This document shows positions 10,269 to 22,814 of a stretch of 64,000 nucleotides of DNA, in pieces. The translations under genes and the position numbers were made by a program. This DNA is from Rhododendron vialii (taxonomy: Eukaryota > Streptophyta > Magnoliopsida > Ericales > Ericaceae). The first letter of the stretch is position 1, and each line of letters opens with the position of its first letter. The notes beneath the pieces are model-generated. The model saw only the letters and a program-made list of their open reading frames with translations. It was not told the DNA's origin and did not search any database. Location: contig NC_080564.1 in assembly GCF_030253575.1 (NCBI RefSeq), forward strand, positions 3,888,501 through 3,952,500, read 5' to 3'.

Positions 10269-13200
10269 TCCTGTGTTGTGGTCGATTAGAAAGTGCATTT
10301 TCGATTAGTTTCACAAAGTTAATTTTGTTGCTTCTAACCTGACAAATCATGGCTCAATTTGATGACAGCACGGATAGTATTACCCTACTGGGTAATCTTC
10401 AGTTAGCTTAGAAGTCAAGTTATAACCATAATTGCCAGACAAAAATTTCTAGGAGGCCCGGGCAGGCGGGCACATCTTACTCCTTAAATAAGCATACTGA
10501 AGTATTACTCTCTAATCACAACTAAAACAAAAGTATATAATATTCAGTTCACGGGCACATCTTATCAGCCTCAATGCCACCAGAACAACCAGAGTGTTGA
10601 AACTTAGAAGGGGAAATTCAAAAACAACACCAGCCTCACGCCAATGCTTCCAAACTTCAGTAATTTACTTCCGTCCTGGGATAAATATAAGCCACCTATG
10701 CAATGAGTAACCAAGGCACTGATATAACCAGTGTGCAGCATTAGTAGTAATATCCAGGGTCCAAAGTGAAGAGACCCAACTAGACTGAGAGCAGCAGCTA
10801 CTCCAGCCACTACCCTCCTTACAAATGCATTTACTCTGTTCACTACACGTATTGTCTTTCTGAAAATACAAGAGTTGAGTACAACCACATAATCAATCTT
10901 TGCGTTGCATTATCCTCGACTGAACTACTTTCATCCATGTTTATTTCGTTTTGTGAGTCTTTAAATACAAGCAACATCGACCTCCAGTAGTTTTGAAAAT
11001 TCAATTGATGATAACCAGCCATCAGAACGTCGCGGTGGCTTCAAGGTCACAAGCCAACAGTCTTGCTCCCACAAGATACATGAATTTCATAAGGAAACAT
11101 TGAGGGAATCATTGCTTGGAATTTCCTCCAATAAATGATGCAAGTATGTTTTACTCCCTAACATATCCCAGGGAAGATATAAACATGGATATGCAAAACC
11201 ACATATTAACCAGTGCTTGCACAATGATCAGAATTATCTACAAGCTTGATTGAGACATGTTCTCGAATTTCTTCCAGACATAGAAGCGATCATTTTCTAA
11301 TAGAAGAAAATTGCAAATGAAGATCGCGTAGAGCCAATGATTATCAAAGCACATCAAATGAAGAGACTTGATGAAAAGAGATCTGACAGAACCAGCATTA
11401 TAAATATAGCTGCAAAGCATACAATACCTTATCAGCTGCTGCTTGTAAGGTAACATGGTCCCCCCATTCACCATGTCTGCATCACATTGGAATTATAAAC
11501 ACACTTCATCAGAAAAATAGTTCAGTACTACTGAAGCATCATGTACAAAGCAGCCAATAGCAGACATAGTGAATTTCAAGAAAGTACCCTACTTAGACAT
11601 TTTCTTGTAATAGCGTTTATACTTCATCGGGACATGGCCTTCATACAGAGAACGGTAGTCCATAAGCTGGAGAATAAAAAATCACTTATCAGCAAGACAA
11701 TTAGGTTAAGCATGCAATGCACTGGCAACTGTACCTCCAAAACTGAGGGCGCTTTCTAGCAAGCAAGACATTTTACGTGTGTGGGTGGTGGTTCTTCATG
11801 GCCACCAAGACTTAAGAGTCCACTGTACCTCTTTTCAGTCTTTTTTATGAAGTAGAAGCATGCTATAATGGTGTCACTCATGAATCTTAGAATGATGGTG
11901 GCTGTGATCAAGAGCCTGAAGGTTGCTTTTTAAACTCCTTTCTTGAGAGGTACTAAGTTCCTTATGTTGACTAAAAGACTACCATTAAATTTGGGAAGGA
12001 CTCTAGTCGCTCCCGGGCTAGAAAATAAAGCAAGACAATTATAAGGGTCACAAATGCTATTCTGACCCCGCAAAATGCATCCATCAAAAAGTATTTGGCT
12101 ATTTACAATGGTAATCGTAACAACCTGTTTCACAACATCTTTTCGAACATGCTTGTGATACTCAGGCGATTTATACATCTGGTCTGAAAGAGCACGAAAC
12201 TGCAAAAGGAAGAAGAAATTAATAGATCTCCAAGACATAACACAGTTGCTTCATAACTGAACAAACCTGACAATTGCCATCCCCAGAGACCTTCACCTCG
12301 TACAAACCATAAACATTTAGCCTGGAAAAAGTGATAAAGGCAAGTTAGTAGTACCTCATTTCAAGATCGAGGATAGGATGACGATGATGACAATAAGCAC
12401 AACATATGTCAATAGTTTTGGAGCATGTCCCATTTGGTTAATTATCATGTGAGCCTCAGCGGTCTCTCCATTCATCGGATCATAGCCAAATGGTTTTGAG
12501 TTAGGTGCAAAAAAATGGAATGAGAGCTATCACTGGACTTCCAAAGGCTTTAACATGGTATCTCCGCTGGGCTTTCAAAGACTCTTGGACTAAACTCTTA
12601 TATTGATTCCCCCTTCGCTCGTGCCATAAGTGATAACATTCTACGTTGAATCATGATTTGATGTACTTTTTAGGAGTTAACAGTATGGACACCTTGTATA
12701 CAAGTTTGGGGATTCAGTCCTGCACTAGTGAATTTGAGTACCTTTGTGCAAGAAATGGAGTAAAGGCGCAAAGCCTAGACTGAAGCCTAACGAACAATCT
12801 ATGGCTCTCTGGCCACAACTCCTTGCACTCAAAAAATGATGATGAGACTACCACCATTAGAAAGTAGACAGCCAAGAAGATTTAAGCACCTATCGCCTGA
12901 AGAAGGAGTGAAGCTAAGCCCCACAACTTCTGTGTACAATTCGTATGAAGGCAATGTGTAGTATATAAGCACGAAGGAACTCTCAAGTCTCACCTCTAGA
13001 GCTAGCTTTTGAAATTTGAGTTCTACTCAAGACCGTGAAAGTGTAAGTTGTAACATAGATTACATCAAAATTTTGATATTTTGGAACCATTAGGATGGTA
13101 AAACCCAGGGTTCATGCAAAAACAAAGAGCAAAAAATTGCGTTGAATGAAGTCAGTAAGAAATCCTAAACCCACTCAAAATTTGCCAAAAATGGGACCTA

Positions 13201-15613
13201 CATACTGTGCCATTAGAATCATGCATCTAGATTCATAGATTCATTGCACTCCAAATTTGTTTCTAGACAAAAAGAAATCCAAGATCCTACAAGTTTGGAG
13301 CTCAGTTGATGATATTTCGAATTTAGTTATCTTTCATCTATCCGTACTTTCAACAAAAAGAAATGCATTTAGTACTAGAGAATTTCATTTTTGGATGAGT
13401 GCTTTGCTTCAGGTCAGGGCTCTCCAACTTGGACATAAAGAGAAGCTTTACAATAGCCATGTGCGAATAAAAGAAAAAAGACATACCTCTGCAGCAACCG
13501 TTGGTGATCCAAACTGGCATCATTTATATTGGGGATGAAAGTATTTATTCGCGGAATATGCTGAAAATTTTAAATTACAGGCTTTATAAAATTTAGTAAA
13601 CAAATAAGGTAAGAGTTCATTGAATTTAACACTTGATGAAAGTACATTGAATAAGAGATTTGAATGATTCTTTTCTGTGACAAATATGCCTACATAATGC
13701 TAACAAGAAATCAGTTCGCATAACAGGTATTACGATGAAGCATAGAAGCCCACATGTTACGACACTCATGAATGGTTAGAACATCAGAATGAGGGTGTTT
13801 GCTGGTCAACAATGACACCAAAAAAGTAACTTTCTCGAGGAGTAGACTTGAATGTTAGTATATTTTGATTTAACATACTGTAAAAAAAGTAGCAATTGTT
13901 GTTGACTTTAATTTAATTAAGAAGCATGAAATAAAGGCCAATCTAAGTCCAGACATTTGAACTTCTCATATTGTTATAGTTACCTACCCCCGCAAACCCC
14001 CCCCCCCCCCCCACAAAAAAAAAAAAAACTTCTCATATTGATTTCATTTCTCTCTGCCATGTCAGCTCCCTTTTGGGGACTTAAATACCAAGGATAACCC
14101 AAATTCATTTTTTTTGCGATTTCTAGCGGGTACCATTAAAATCACGTTCTGCACACATTGAGCGGCTCGGATCATCAAAATTTGATTGGGAACTATGGGA
14201 TTGAGATTTGGGGTGTTTTTTTAGATGTCCCTTGAACCGCCCCGAATATATATATAGGTCATAAGTAATGGTCTATATACCTAATTTCTGCACTCTGGAG
14301 TCTATGAATGGAATTGAGAAAGAAAACCATAACCCCGTGGAAGAACTAGTGCACAGGCAAGCGAAAAAAAAAGACTTAGTTCTGTTTCCATCTGGTCCAT
14401 CAAATGAACCAGCCAGTACAATGAAACATGAGAAGTCCTGTTCCACAGTCTCATCCACTTTTCAAATACTCGCTAGCGACTGATGAAGTCTTTATCTGAC
14501 CTTTTGCAGCATGAACCTTTAAGCTCTCTTCCATTCATCCAGCATCCTTTTCCAGTATACAAAACTTGGTGAAAAAATACGAGAAGTCTAGTGGGCTCTA
14601 AGCACTCAAAAAAATTAACTAATTGTCCTGGCAAAACAGCAAACTATAGCTTTTTCTGCTAGAACTCTACAAAAGGCTATTTCTTAGCCAAGCCATTGAG
14701 TCCAAAACTTCAATCTTTCGCACGTCCAGCTGTATAACAGTCTCTAATGAAAAGTAAGAAATGGACAAAGTGACGAAAGCACAAGGGCATGAGAAACCTA
14801 GATGTTCATTTTACAAATGCTTTTCTTTTCTATCCAGACACCCAAAAAGGATGGGCAATTACTATGTCAGCAGTCATAGTATTACATAAATGAATGCCAC
14901 CAAGCTATTTCCCTTCTCTGCTATATTATGACTTCTGCCAATGGGACATCACAGTAGTTCTTATTATTCTACTCCAATATGTCATTGTCAGGTAATGTAG
15001 TGGAGTGTCCCCTTTTCCTCCAAGTGCTGCACTTATGAGTTTTACTCTTTTTCAACAAAAAAGTAAAAGAATACCAACCAAAACCTTTAATTCAAAAAAA
15101 AAAAGGAAGAAAAAGTTGCCCGAAGCACACACTAAAATCTGATATCTCTCTGTTTTACATGGTCACCTAAAACAGTGAAGTACCCATTTTTTGGCACGAC
15201 AATCCCAGGGAGCTAATTTTAATTCTACCCATGAATATATAAGACACACTTGTTCATGATTACATATCAACATTCCTAGGCAATGCATCTGTGACAACCT
15301 TGTCACGCAGCCACTCTATAGTTGATGAAAAAAGGTCAGAGAATTCAAAATCTAGCTGCTTTGTATGTCTTAAGGTCTGAAGTTCATCCAGACTTTGCAG
15401 TCTAAAGAAATCCTTAGCTTAATAACCTGATTGACTGGGCATTTATCTTACCGCAACTGGTGCTAGGTTGGATAGGCGTCGACCAACTGCACCATCTAAC
15501 TTAGCATACTCTTCAGATAGTACTACAGCAATCATCTGGTCATCAACATCTTGCTGGCTGCTTAATGAAGTCGAGCTAGAACCTTCGTCCATATACCGAG
15601 TATCATTATTCAT
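9546..15613 (-). CDS. OTU-domain cysteine protease (deubiquitinase)
   Basis: Nine coding exons can be joined in phase: complement(9546..9592, 9700..9756, 9878..9962, 11428..11476, 11593..11666, 12125..12199, 12267..12321, 13487..13560, 15452..15613), giving 225 residues. OTU proteases cleave ubiquitin linkages. The catalytic core is visible: SGDGNCQFRA with D93 and nucleophile C96, and the C-terminal WSEVHYNSLYE with H202. The order and spacing match the plant OTU9/OTU10-like group, as does the basic end KPRKKHWLF. The N-terminal 50 residues are acidic and serine-rich. Position 15611-15613 is the first in-frame ATG of the exon; the exon continues upstream to an acceptor at 15674, and a non-coding leader exon ends at 16712. 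Introns hold GA repeats and element relics. Assignment to the exact paralogue is not possible here. Confidence 0.92.
9768..9804. repeat. (GA)n microsatellite in an OTU intron
   Basis: A perfect GA dinucleotide run starts 12 bases from the exon at 9700-9756. On the coding strand it is a CT tract forming the polypyrimidine stretch just before the acceptor, so its length could influence splicing. Confidence 0.85.
10220..10266. repeat. (GA)n microsatellite in a large OTU intron
   Basis: A perfect GA run of about 46 bases lies within the 1.46-kb intron between the exons at 9878-9962 and 11428-11476. It should be polymorphic in length. Confidence 0.85.
12413..12700. mobile_element. TRIM-like LTR relic in an OTU intron
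   Basis: The stretch resembles, base by base but loosely, the left end of the TRIM at 63053: a GAGC.TGTCCCA block, a GTGAGCCT...GGTCTCTCCA block, then TTTAACATGGTATC, where TGGTATC matches the usual initiator-Met tRNA primer site. No matching right terminal repeat was found. It is an old, incomplete fossil. Confidence 0.45.
13998..14028. repeat. C-run then A-run low-complexity tract
   Basis: A poly-C run passes into ACA and then poly-A inside an OTU intron. The words on either side (ACTTCTCATATTG) repeat at about 13961 and 14029, which suggests local duplication or an assembly-sensitive site. Confidence 0.6.
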
Positions 15614-15673
15614 AATGTAACAGGGCACCCCAACTTGTAGCTTCTTCACACAGTGAACAACCACGAAAGTCAG

Positions 15674-16711
15674 CTGCAATTGGAATAAGATTACTGATTA
15701 AATGCAATTCCTGCCACGAGAATCAAGATGACACCTATTTCTAGTCATTGGAGCTCCAAAAATCTTAACACACGACAATTTTAACACAGTATGGAAAGAT
15801 AGCCATCCTATCCTATCCACGAAAAAATTCGATTTAAAAGCCGCCAGAACAAAAAAGGGCATAATAGTGAAAAATAACTCAAACTATCACAATTTCTATG
15901 GGATTGCTACACAAATATCATTTCTACACACACACAACCAAGATTACAATCATATAAGAAACAGCATTATCTAGCCTAGAAACAAACTGAAACGATACTA
16001 TTAATCGCACAGGCATTCCCCACGAACAACAAGGCAAACAGATAACATTAATCGAGGAAAATCTATATCAAGCATGGACATCATCCACATTGTTTAACAG
16101 CATTGGTGAAGAGTCAAAATTTAGCAACATAAGAAATTAGTGCAGATTTTTTACAAGGCATCACAGCCAAGTAACTGACCACAATTGGATAACAAGACCC
16201 TTTTCCAGAAAAAGAACAAGTAGACATAGACAATGTCGACATAAGAAATCAAGACCAGGTTAAGTTAAGAATTAGAAAATCTAAAAAGGGTGATATTCAT
16301 GCAATGGCCTAGTTTAGGGTTTTTTTTTTTTTTTTTTTGGTTTTGTCCTTATTCAAATTTTTTTCGCAACGTCAAACTTTTGTAGATTGTTGGTTCATCT
16401 CGACGAAAAAAATTGGATAACTAAAAAATTAGGACTTTTACTCCATTTTTTTAGAAGTATCCACATTTGAGCACTTTTGGGGAAAAGCCCCAGGTTCTCA
16501 AAATGAGCTAATGTATGAACCCAAGAAACACTAATCAGACATAATAGTAGAAACCCTAGGATCAGAACAACAGGACCAACAAAAACCGATCCAAACCTTC
16601 TTCAACAATCCTAAATCCACTGGGTTCCAATCCGTTAGGCAAATACAACCAAACATTTAACCGATCATGAATGTGAAGTAAAGGAATTGAAGAATAAAAC
16701 CGTTTGATTAC
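15674..16711 (-). other. 5'-leader intron of the OTU gene
   Basis: The first coding exon is preceded by TTGCAG, an acceptor, and CGAG followed by GTAATC at 16712 is a good donor on the same strand. The simplest reading is a 1.04-kb intron in the 5' leader. It contains a copy of a dispersed fold-back repeat (about 16310-16500). Transcript data would settle this. Confidence 0.55.
16310..16500. repeat. Dispersed fold-back repeat, copy 1 (partial)
   Basis: The words TTTTGTCCTTATTCAAATTT, AACTTTTGTAGATTGTTGG and TTCATCTCGACGA also occur, slightly changed, near 35760-36050 and 45640-46000. This copy shows one main arm only. Confidence 0.55.
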
Positions 16712-17185
16712 CTCGCGGATTGCGATCCGGGAAAATTCAGTGTCAAATTCTGATGAGAGATGATCGTGGGTGGAGAAGAAACAGAGACGCAGGAGGACGC
16801 AAGCATATGCTTAAATTTTCTGCAAGTGGTTCACGCGTGATGTGACTTCTTCGCGGTCGTTGGCGGTTGGCGGGTCGGATATTTATAATTAATGTATGTG
16901 GTAAATTTCGCCTTTAGTCCCTGTAGCTTGGTTTATCTTTTGATTCCGTTATTACTTTTTATTTATTTATTGCCTTACGAGACAGGCATTTTTTTTAATA
17001 ATATATCACTTTTGAATCAAAATACTTATTTAAAATAGAAGTGCTTATTTTTCTTAACAGAACGAGACCTTGGTAGCTACAATAATATTTTGTAAGTTGA
17101 AGCCCTGTGATTTTAAACTGGTTTCAATGTAATCACCCTGTCAATCCGAGTTGGCAGTTAAGATGAGAGAGACTATGGGTATCTC

Positions 17186-17372
17186 TCTTGATCAAGGACG
17201 GAATCAGGATTTTACCCTACTAATGGCGAAACTAAAAAAATCTAGTGGTGGCGAGATTATATAAATTGGGCATAATTTTTTTTTTACATATAATAATTGC
17301 ATTTTCTAAAATTCTTGTCGTGGCAGTCGCCGCCACTAGACCCCTTGTCCCATCCTTGCTCTTGATCATATT
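17186..17372. mobile_element. Short MITE-like inverted repeat
   Basis: Ends reading TTGATCAAGGACGGAATCAGG and, on the other strand, TGATCAAGAGCAAGGATGGGA bound about 185 bases. An inner pair around CTAGTGGTGGCGA and TCGCCGCCACTAG is also inverted. There is no coding sequence. The call rests on symmetry only. Confidence 0.4.
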
Positions 17373-17908
17373 TGAAGGTTTTATATACGTCTTGTTGTCT
17401 TACGAGTCATCTTGTCCTCATTGGTAATTTGGTGCAATTTGTTGCAAGTAGTAATACTCTTTAGTTGTCATGTCAAATTTAAAGACTTCAAGATTCGTGC
17501 GAGATTTCTCTTCAATATCGTTCAGTTTTTTAAAATTGGACAAAGAAAGTGAGTTGGGTTTTTTTGAAACTTGCTAATAAACGATGGTGCTTCTGCTTGG
17601 ACAAAATTATGAAGATTAATTAGCGGTGTGTTTTGGCTGGAAAATGGTGGAACGTAGAACCTTACAATTCAAAAAGGCTCACATGAGCAAGCCTATGCTC
17701 AATTTTTGTCCAAATTGTTAGTGGGTAGTGACGAGGTAGCTACATTAAAACCAATTTGAAACTGCAAGATTTTATTTGTGTGAATTGGGACAAGGGTTTT
17801 TTTAATTCCTAATAATAATAAGAACTCCCTGTGTTTAACTACTAGAGGTTGCAGGAAACCCGAGGAGTATTGGGTACCCCCTTCTCTTCAATTTACAAAT
17901 AGGTTCAT

Positions 17909-18510
17909 TTAGAGCATTCGCATCAGACTTTTTAAATTTTGGACTAAATTACACCTTAAAAATTCACTTTATTACTTTAGTTACTCACTTTTAAAATGTC
18001 CACTGCATCAGACTCTCTATATGAAAGCTATCCCATTTAAAATATTGTTTACTCTAACTCTCTACTCAATTAAATATTTCTTGTCAAGGATATTGTTTGG
18101 GGCACTACAAATGGGCAATAAATTGATGTTTTTTTTTGGAACCCACTACGGATTTTACAAAAATGATTCAAACTGCAAGTCATTCTTTAAATATTTTTTT
18201 ATGATTTTTTTTTTAAAAAAAAATTTAGTTCAGTTTGATATCAGTAAGGGCTGTTTTAAAATTCGTAAGATACCTTTCGGATTCAGAAAGAAAAGGGGTT
18301 GGAAGAGACAAAAAGTACCAGATTGAAAATTAATAAAATATTCCTTAATTGGTGATTTGGGGCTCGCTTGAGATAAAGAGATACTGTTACAAAATCTAAA
18401 TTTTGGCAAGTGATCCCCACCACCAGTAAAGAGGCTGATGTGAGCCCATTTTACACCTTTGGCTTATTACTATAGTTTTAAGTGGGAAATCGCTGTGGAT
18501 GCTTTTACTT
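17909..18510. mobile_element. Candidate non-autonomous DNA transposon
   Basis: The left end TTAGAGCATTCGCATCAGAC and the inverted right end AAAGCATCCACAGCGATTTC resemble the AGCATYCRCA-type termini common on plant MITEs. The inside is AT-rich with only spurious open frames. Confidence 0.4.
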
Positions 18511-18527
18511 TTATAAGTTAAAACAAG

Positions 18528-19086
18528 GGTAAATTACAGTCACCTTCTTTACTTTTTTTGAAATTTTGCGGCACTCTATTTTGGTTCGCTTTTAAATATA
18601 AAATAACCTCTTCGTTATATGACATTAACGGAAATTGCTGAAATCAGCACATTACTTTATCCAAAGTTCCATTTTACCCTTAGTCAATCCATGTGTAGAA
18701 AGACCAAGAACCAATCTCTCTAATCCAACTGAATTTATAGTTTGTACCATGCAGATAAATGGAGGTTGGCTGAAGGTTGGTTTTGGTTAGTTGGTAGAGA
18801 GAGAGAGAGAGGAGATAAGGGGCAGTGGTATGATGAGCTGCGATAGTGGTAGTAATGAGAGAGAGATAGAGAGAATGATTGTAGGGAGAAGTTTTAGGTG
18901 TTATAAGCTCACCAATGTAGACTAATGTGTCGTCACTTAAGTGAGAAGGAAAATGAGTAAAACACCAAAATCTGTTAATTGAGTTAAGGGACAAGTCTGA
19001 AAGGGTAGGTCAAAGCAATTTTAGTAAAAGTAGGGGAGGTCCATGAAATTGCTAGAATCCTTAGACGAGGTGAGTGTAATTTCCCC
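18528..19086. mobile_element. TIR element with GGTAAATTACA ends
   Basis: The left end GGTAAATTACAGTCACCTT and inverted right end GGGAAATTACACTCACCTC bound about 560 bases without a transposase. Inner sequence next to each end is also loosely symmetrical. It starts only about 18 bases after the previous element ends. The superfamily is not determined. Confidence 0.5.
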
Positions 19087-20026
19087 TAAAATAGTTTAAA
19101 ATTCTTTTCCTTAAGACACGCTTGTTTGTTTGTTTCCTTAAAGAGATAAAAAGAAACTCTTTTCTCGTTTGGGGTTTTCACACTTTTAATGTATCTTTTC
19201 TAACCATCAATATAGTATTACGTCTCCTTCTGGTGCAAAAAATTTCGGTTGTTGGGTTATCACTTAATTGTTGCTACATTTTGTGAGATACGAAAAAAAT
19301 ATGTTAATACATACCAATCTAGACAACGATTTACTTTGACAAAAGATAACTATGGTTCTCCTAATTCTTAATTTCAAACTTTTCAAAGTTGTAACCTTGT
19401 TTTAAGTTTTAACTGTGTCATTTCACCCAAAGGTAGTAACACAAGCAGGTAGTGAAGCTGAGTTACGTTGGCATTGAATCTGATCCGGAAGTGTCCATTC
19501 GAATCGTAAAAAAGAGTCGTCCTCACAACTTCTCTTTCAAAGTTTTAGTGGAGAGCCATGGCAGGCATCGGGTTCCAACGGGACTCTGCCTCTTTGTAAC
19601 TTTCTCCTTGTATGTTCTTTTGCACCATAAAAGGAGCCACTCAAATCTCCTGTATCCATATTTGCCTATACCGGTGTCCTAGTACGTTTTCAGTCATCGG
19701 ATCAGGTGAGAAATGGCTGAAATCCAATGGTGGAAAATGCACCGAAACACTATCACCTAGAAAATTGGGTAGAGATAGAGAGGATTCGAACCACGCAAAA
19801 AAAAAAAAAAAAACAGCAGCAGCAGCTACTAGTACTGTTGAATACATACCAATGGCCAATGGGTATAATACCGAAATGGTTCATTAGTACTGTAGAATCT
19901 CAGACTCACAAGAAGAACTAAAGGCCTCGGGGGGGTTCTAGCTATCACGAAATTAATGACAACATGGAACCGCGGGCATGGAATTTCATGAAGTTTGATA
20001 CATTTTTGTGTGTTTCTGGAAATTTT

Positions 20027-20659
20027 CTAGCTAGGTAGAGGTGGGGGATGCATTGATAAGCTCTTGAAAGAGTCTTGCTTTTGCATCCTCATCTGGTGGT
20101 GGAACCTGGAGATGAACAGCTCGGCCACCTCATCTATCCGGTCCTCGAGCCTGGAATCCTCCCCCTCGTCCAGTACTTCCTTGGAATCCCTCACCATCTC
20201 TATCTCTGATTTTCCCACATCACGATCCTCAAACTCCAACTCCTCCAACAATGATTGTGGCAGATCCTCCTCCTCCTCATCCTCTTGCTTTGCAGCCACC
20301 GTCGCCTCCTCTAAATACCCAGTGTTAACGTGGTTGGCCACCGTAGCATCCTGAACAATATTACTAATGCTGGAGAGAACCATGTTAACCTGGTTACTGA
20401 TCTGGTACTGGTCTTCACCACCATTGGATGGCTCCTGCTGCGGCTTCTGGTGGTGAGAGAGAAAGGCGCGGAGCTTGTTAGGCCGGATGGATCCCAGCAG
20501 TGATCTTTTGTCCAAGTAAAGCAGGGAGAATATCGTCATCCGAGCCCTGATATCGCTGATTTTGCTTTTCAGGTTCAGTGCCAGGGCCTTGGCCTTGGCC
20601 ATGGCCGCCAGCGCCTGCTCTATCTGCTTCAGCAGCCTTGTTACAGCTTTATTTTTCAT
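20027..20659 (-). CDS. DUF761-domain protein
   Basis: A single-exon gene of 210 residues. The first 45 residues are basic and helical (MKNKAVTRLLKQIEQALAAM...), the middle is acidic with an EDEEEED run, and the C-terminus carries the DUF761 signature, here ELFISRFHHQMRMQKQDSF at about residues 180-198. DUF761 proteins are plant-specific, mostly of unknown biochemical role; several affect growth or defence when altered. The last nine residues are Pro/Ser-rich (MHPPPLPS). The ATG is the first in the frame and follows a CT-rich leader (20740-20806). The gene sits alone, with MITEs downstream and upstream. Function is not inferred beyond the family. Confidence 0.88.
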   Translation of the reverse strand: MKNKAVTRLLKQIEQALAAMAKAKALALNLKSKISDIRARMTIFSLLYLDKRSLLGSIRPNKLRAFLSHHQKPQQEPSNGGEDQYQISNQVNMVLSSISNIVQDATVANHVNTGYLEEATVAAKQEDEEEEDLPQSLLEELEFEDRDVGKSEIEMVRDSKEVLDEGEDSRLEDRIDEVAELFISRFHHQMRMQKQDSFKSLSMHPPPLPS

Positions 20660-20737
20660 CTTTCTTAAATGAATTTATCTGAACTGTAACTTGGATTCTC
20701 CCTACAAAAACCAAACGGCGTTGCCTAATTCACAGGC

Positions 20738-20739
<2 letters not shown>

Positions 20740-20793
<54 letters not shown>

Positions 20794-20806
20794 GAGGAGG
20801 AGGAGG
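20740..20806 (-). repeat. (CT)n/(CCT)n leader tract of the DUF761 gene
   Basis: On the plus strand a GA run of about 50 bases passes into GGA triplets; the coding strand reads CT then CCT repeats. It starts about 80 bases upstream of the ATG and is likely part of the 5' leader or core promoter. Confidence 0.75.
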
Positions 20807-21023
20807 ACTGCTTCCTATCTTGAGAGGAAAAAAATGAAGAAAAAGAAAAGTAGTTTGTTCAAGGGATGAAAGAGAGGAACATGCCCCAGTTGGTTAATTT
20901 ATAGAGCAATTTGCGACGAAGCAGCAGCAGAAATAGCCGGGGAAGGAGCAGTGCAAGCGAAGGAAAGGCAAAAGCAGAAGGGAAAAAAATAGGTTAAGGG
21001 GGAGGTATATGTAAAGAGCAATG

Positions 21024-21156
21024 CTACAAACACGCCTTTAAAACACAACTCCGGACACAAACGTGTCCGGAACCGTTAGATGCACTTTGATTCACATACA
21101 TCTAACAGTTTCTGGATATAGTTATGTCCGGAGTTGTGTTTTAAAAGTGCGTTCTC
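21024..21156. mobile_element. Hairpin MITE, copy 1
   Basis: The element folds back on itself: CTTTAAAACACAACTCCGGAC on the left matches the inverse of GTCCGGAGTTGTGTTTTAAAA on the right. The loop side holds CCGTTAGATG and CATCTAACAG. About 130 bases long, with no coding sequence. A second copy lies at 23595-23719. Confidence 0.8.
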
Positions 21157-21845
21157 AGGCTTTTTGATATGTAGATTGGAGCAGTATTATTGAAGGTTTA
21201 CAGCACCTTAAAGTAGTGCTGGAGCCACTTTTGTGGCCTTTTTGACCAGGGAACAAGAAAAAATAACAGTTTGTATGCTCAAGGGTCGCTTTTGTTTGCC
21301 TTTTGCTTTCCATCCCACTAAGTAACAATGCTGTAAACCAATTTGAAAAGTGGAGTTCCATTAGGTTTGCCTTAAAAGGAGGGAGCAACAACTGAAAACT
21401 TAGGCAGGTTATATAACTCAATTAAACTTGAGTATCACGCGGCGTGGACCTGTTCTCAGAACAACTCGACAATAGGTTACCATTTTGTTAACCTGGAACG
21501 GTTAGATACAGACTGTGTGCTGATTTTCGGCCCGCCACCGTTGAAAATAAATGACAACTGCACAAAGTATAGCTAGTAAAGCATAATGGTTTGGTAGCTA
21601 TGATACCGGAAATCTGGATAGGATTGAATACAGCAGCAATATGAATTGGAGCAGCAGTTATGAGGCTCTAGCCCTATCATGTCGTCCACCGCTGTGAGTA
21701 AATAATTACCGGATAAAAGGTTATATAGTTTAGCCTTGTATATCTGAGACTCTCAACTCAATCCCCTTCAATCATGTTCGTGGAGACACAAACAAGTATG
21801 AGAGTCATGACTCCCACAAAGCCAAAAACAACTAGGCGAATGTTT

Positions 21846-22790
21846 TCACCAACTCAAAAAAAAGCAGGGTTTACGGTTTCTTACAGCAATTCTGTGGTCG
21901 AACTCCATGATGATTCCAGTTTTACCAGAACTTGTATGACTATCAAGTATTATGTTATCATCTGCACCTTTTCAAACAAACAAAGAAAAAGGATCTTTTT
22001 TGGTACATTGGAGGCTATAGCCGGAGCAAGGGGATATTGCTTCAAAAAGCTCAAACCCTTAATCTCCTAGTGAGGAACGAGGATACCAACCGAGTTAGTT
22101 CTAGTTGCCAGACCTGGACACCTATGCCAGCAAAAGATCATGATAAGCAAGCCATTGAAAGAGAAACTAAAGCAGCACCTACCGGCCAACAGCCCCACCA
22201 TCTCCTCCATTCCAACGGAAGGTCATAGCTGGATTGAACTCAAACAGCTCAATCCAACAACTTAACCGACAGAGTTATCATATAATCAATACAGTTTTAT
22301 GTCAATTATTGTGTTACAAGTCCACTGCCCTTTATTCCACACTTAGTGTTGGCTGCATTGAACTCATTATCTAAATTCAATAGCATGACATACACATTTT
22401 GATTAAAAAACAAGATATTTTTTTAGTACTTCTCCATTATGTTGATTCCTAAACAAATGCTACGTGCGCCTTTTGGAAACATCTTTCCTTCGGCCTCTTT
22501 GCGAAAGTGCTTTTAATTCCCCACTTACCCAAATAATAAAGGAAAAATAGCTTTAATTCCCACTTAGGTGAATCATGGGCAGACATGAGTACAGGACGAA
22601 AGTTTTTGAGTGACATAACGTAACAAAAAGGTTAAGGAGGGTACAGAACGACTACCATTCACAAGGGGGCAGCCGCATTCAGCTACCATTCATACAAACC
22701 TATGAATGAACGACTACCATTCATTCAGCCACCTGCGCCACCACTGCCACCCATCATTGTGGTGATCCTCCTGGCTTCTGTATCTCTTCC
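21846..22790. repeat. Tandem segmental duplication, unit A
   Basis: Many ordered blocks recur in unit B (22815-24005): GATGATTCCAGTTTTACCAG, CATTGGAGGCTATA, AACCCTTAATCTCCTAGTGA, CTGGACACCTA, GATAAGCAAGCCATTG, CCACTGCCCTTTATTC, CTACCATTCACAAGGGGGC, and a final TCCTCCTGGCTTCTGT. I estimate moderate divergence by eye. There is no intact gene inside; short frames are not conserved between units. Confidence 0.8.
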
Positions 22791-22814
22791 CCAACTTAAA
22801 GCAGGCTACTATTT

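Larger units (their letters stand above)
16860..20026. other. Gene-free spacer rich in small elements
   Basis: No exon series is seen. Three inverted-repeat elements lie here (17186-17372, 17909-18510, 18528-19086). The first hundred bases probably hold the OTU promoter. Confidence 0.5.

Noticed and set aside
18680-18994. 104-codon minus frame
   Set aside because: It falls inside the TIR element at 18528-19086 and has no protein similarity that I recognise.
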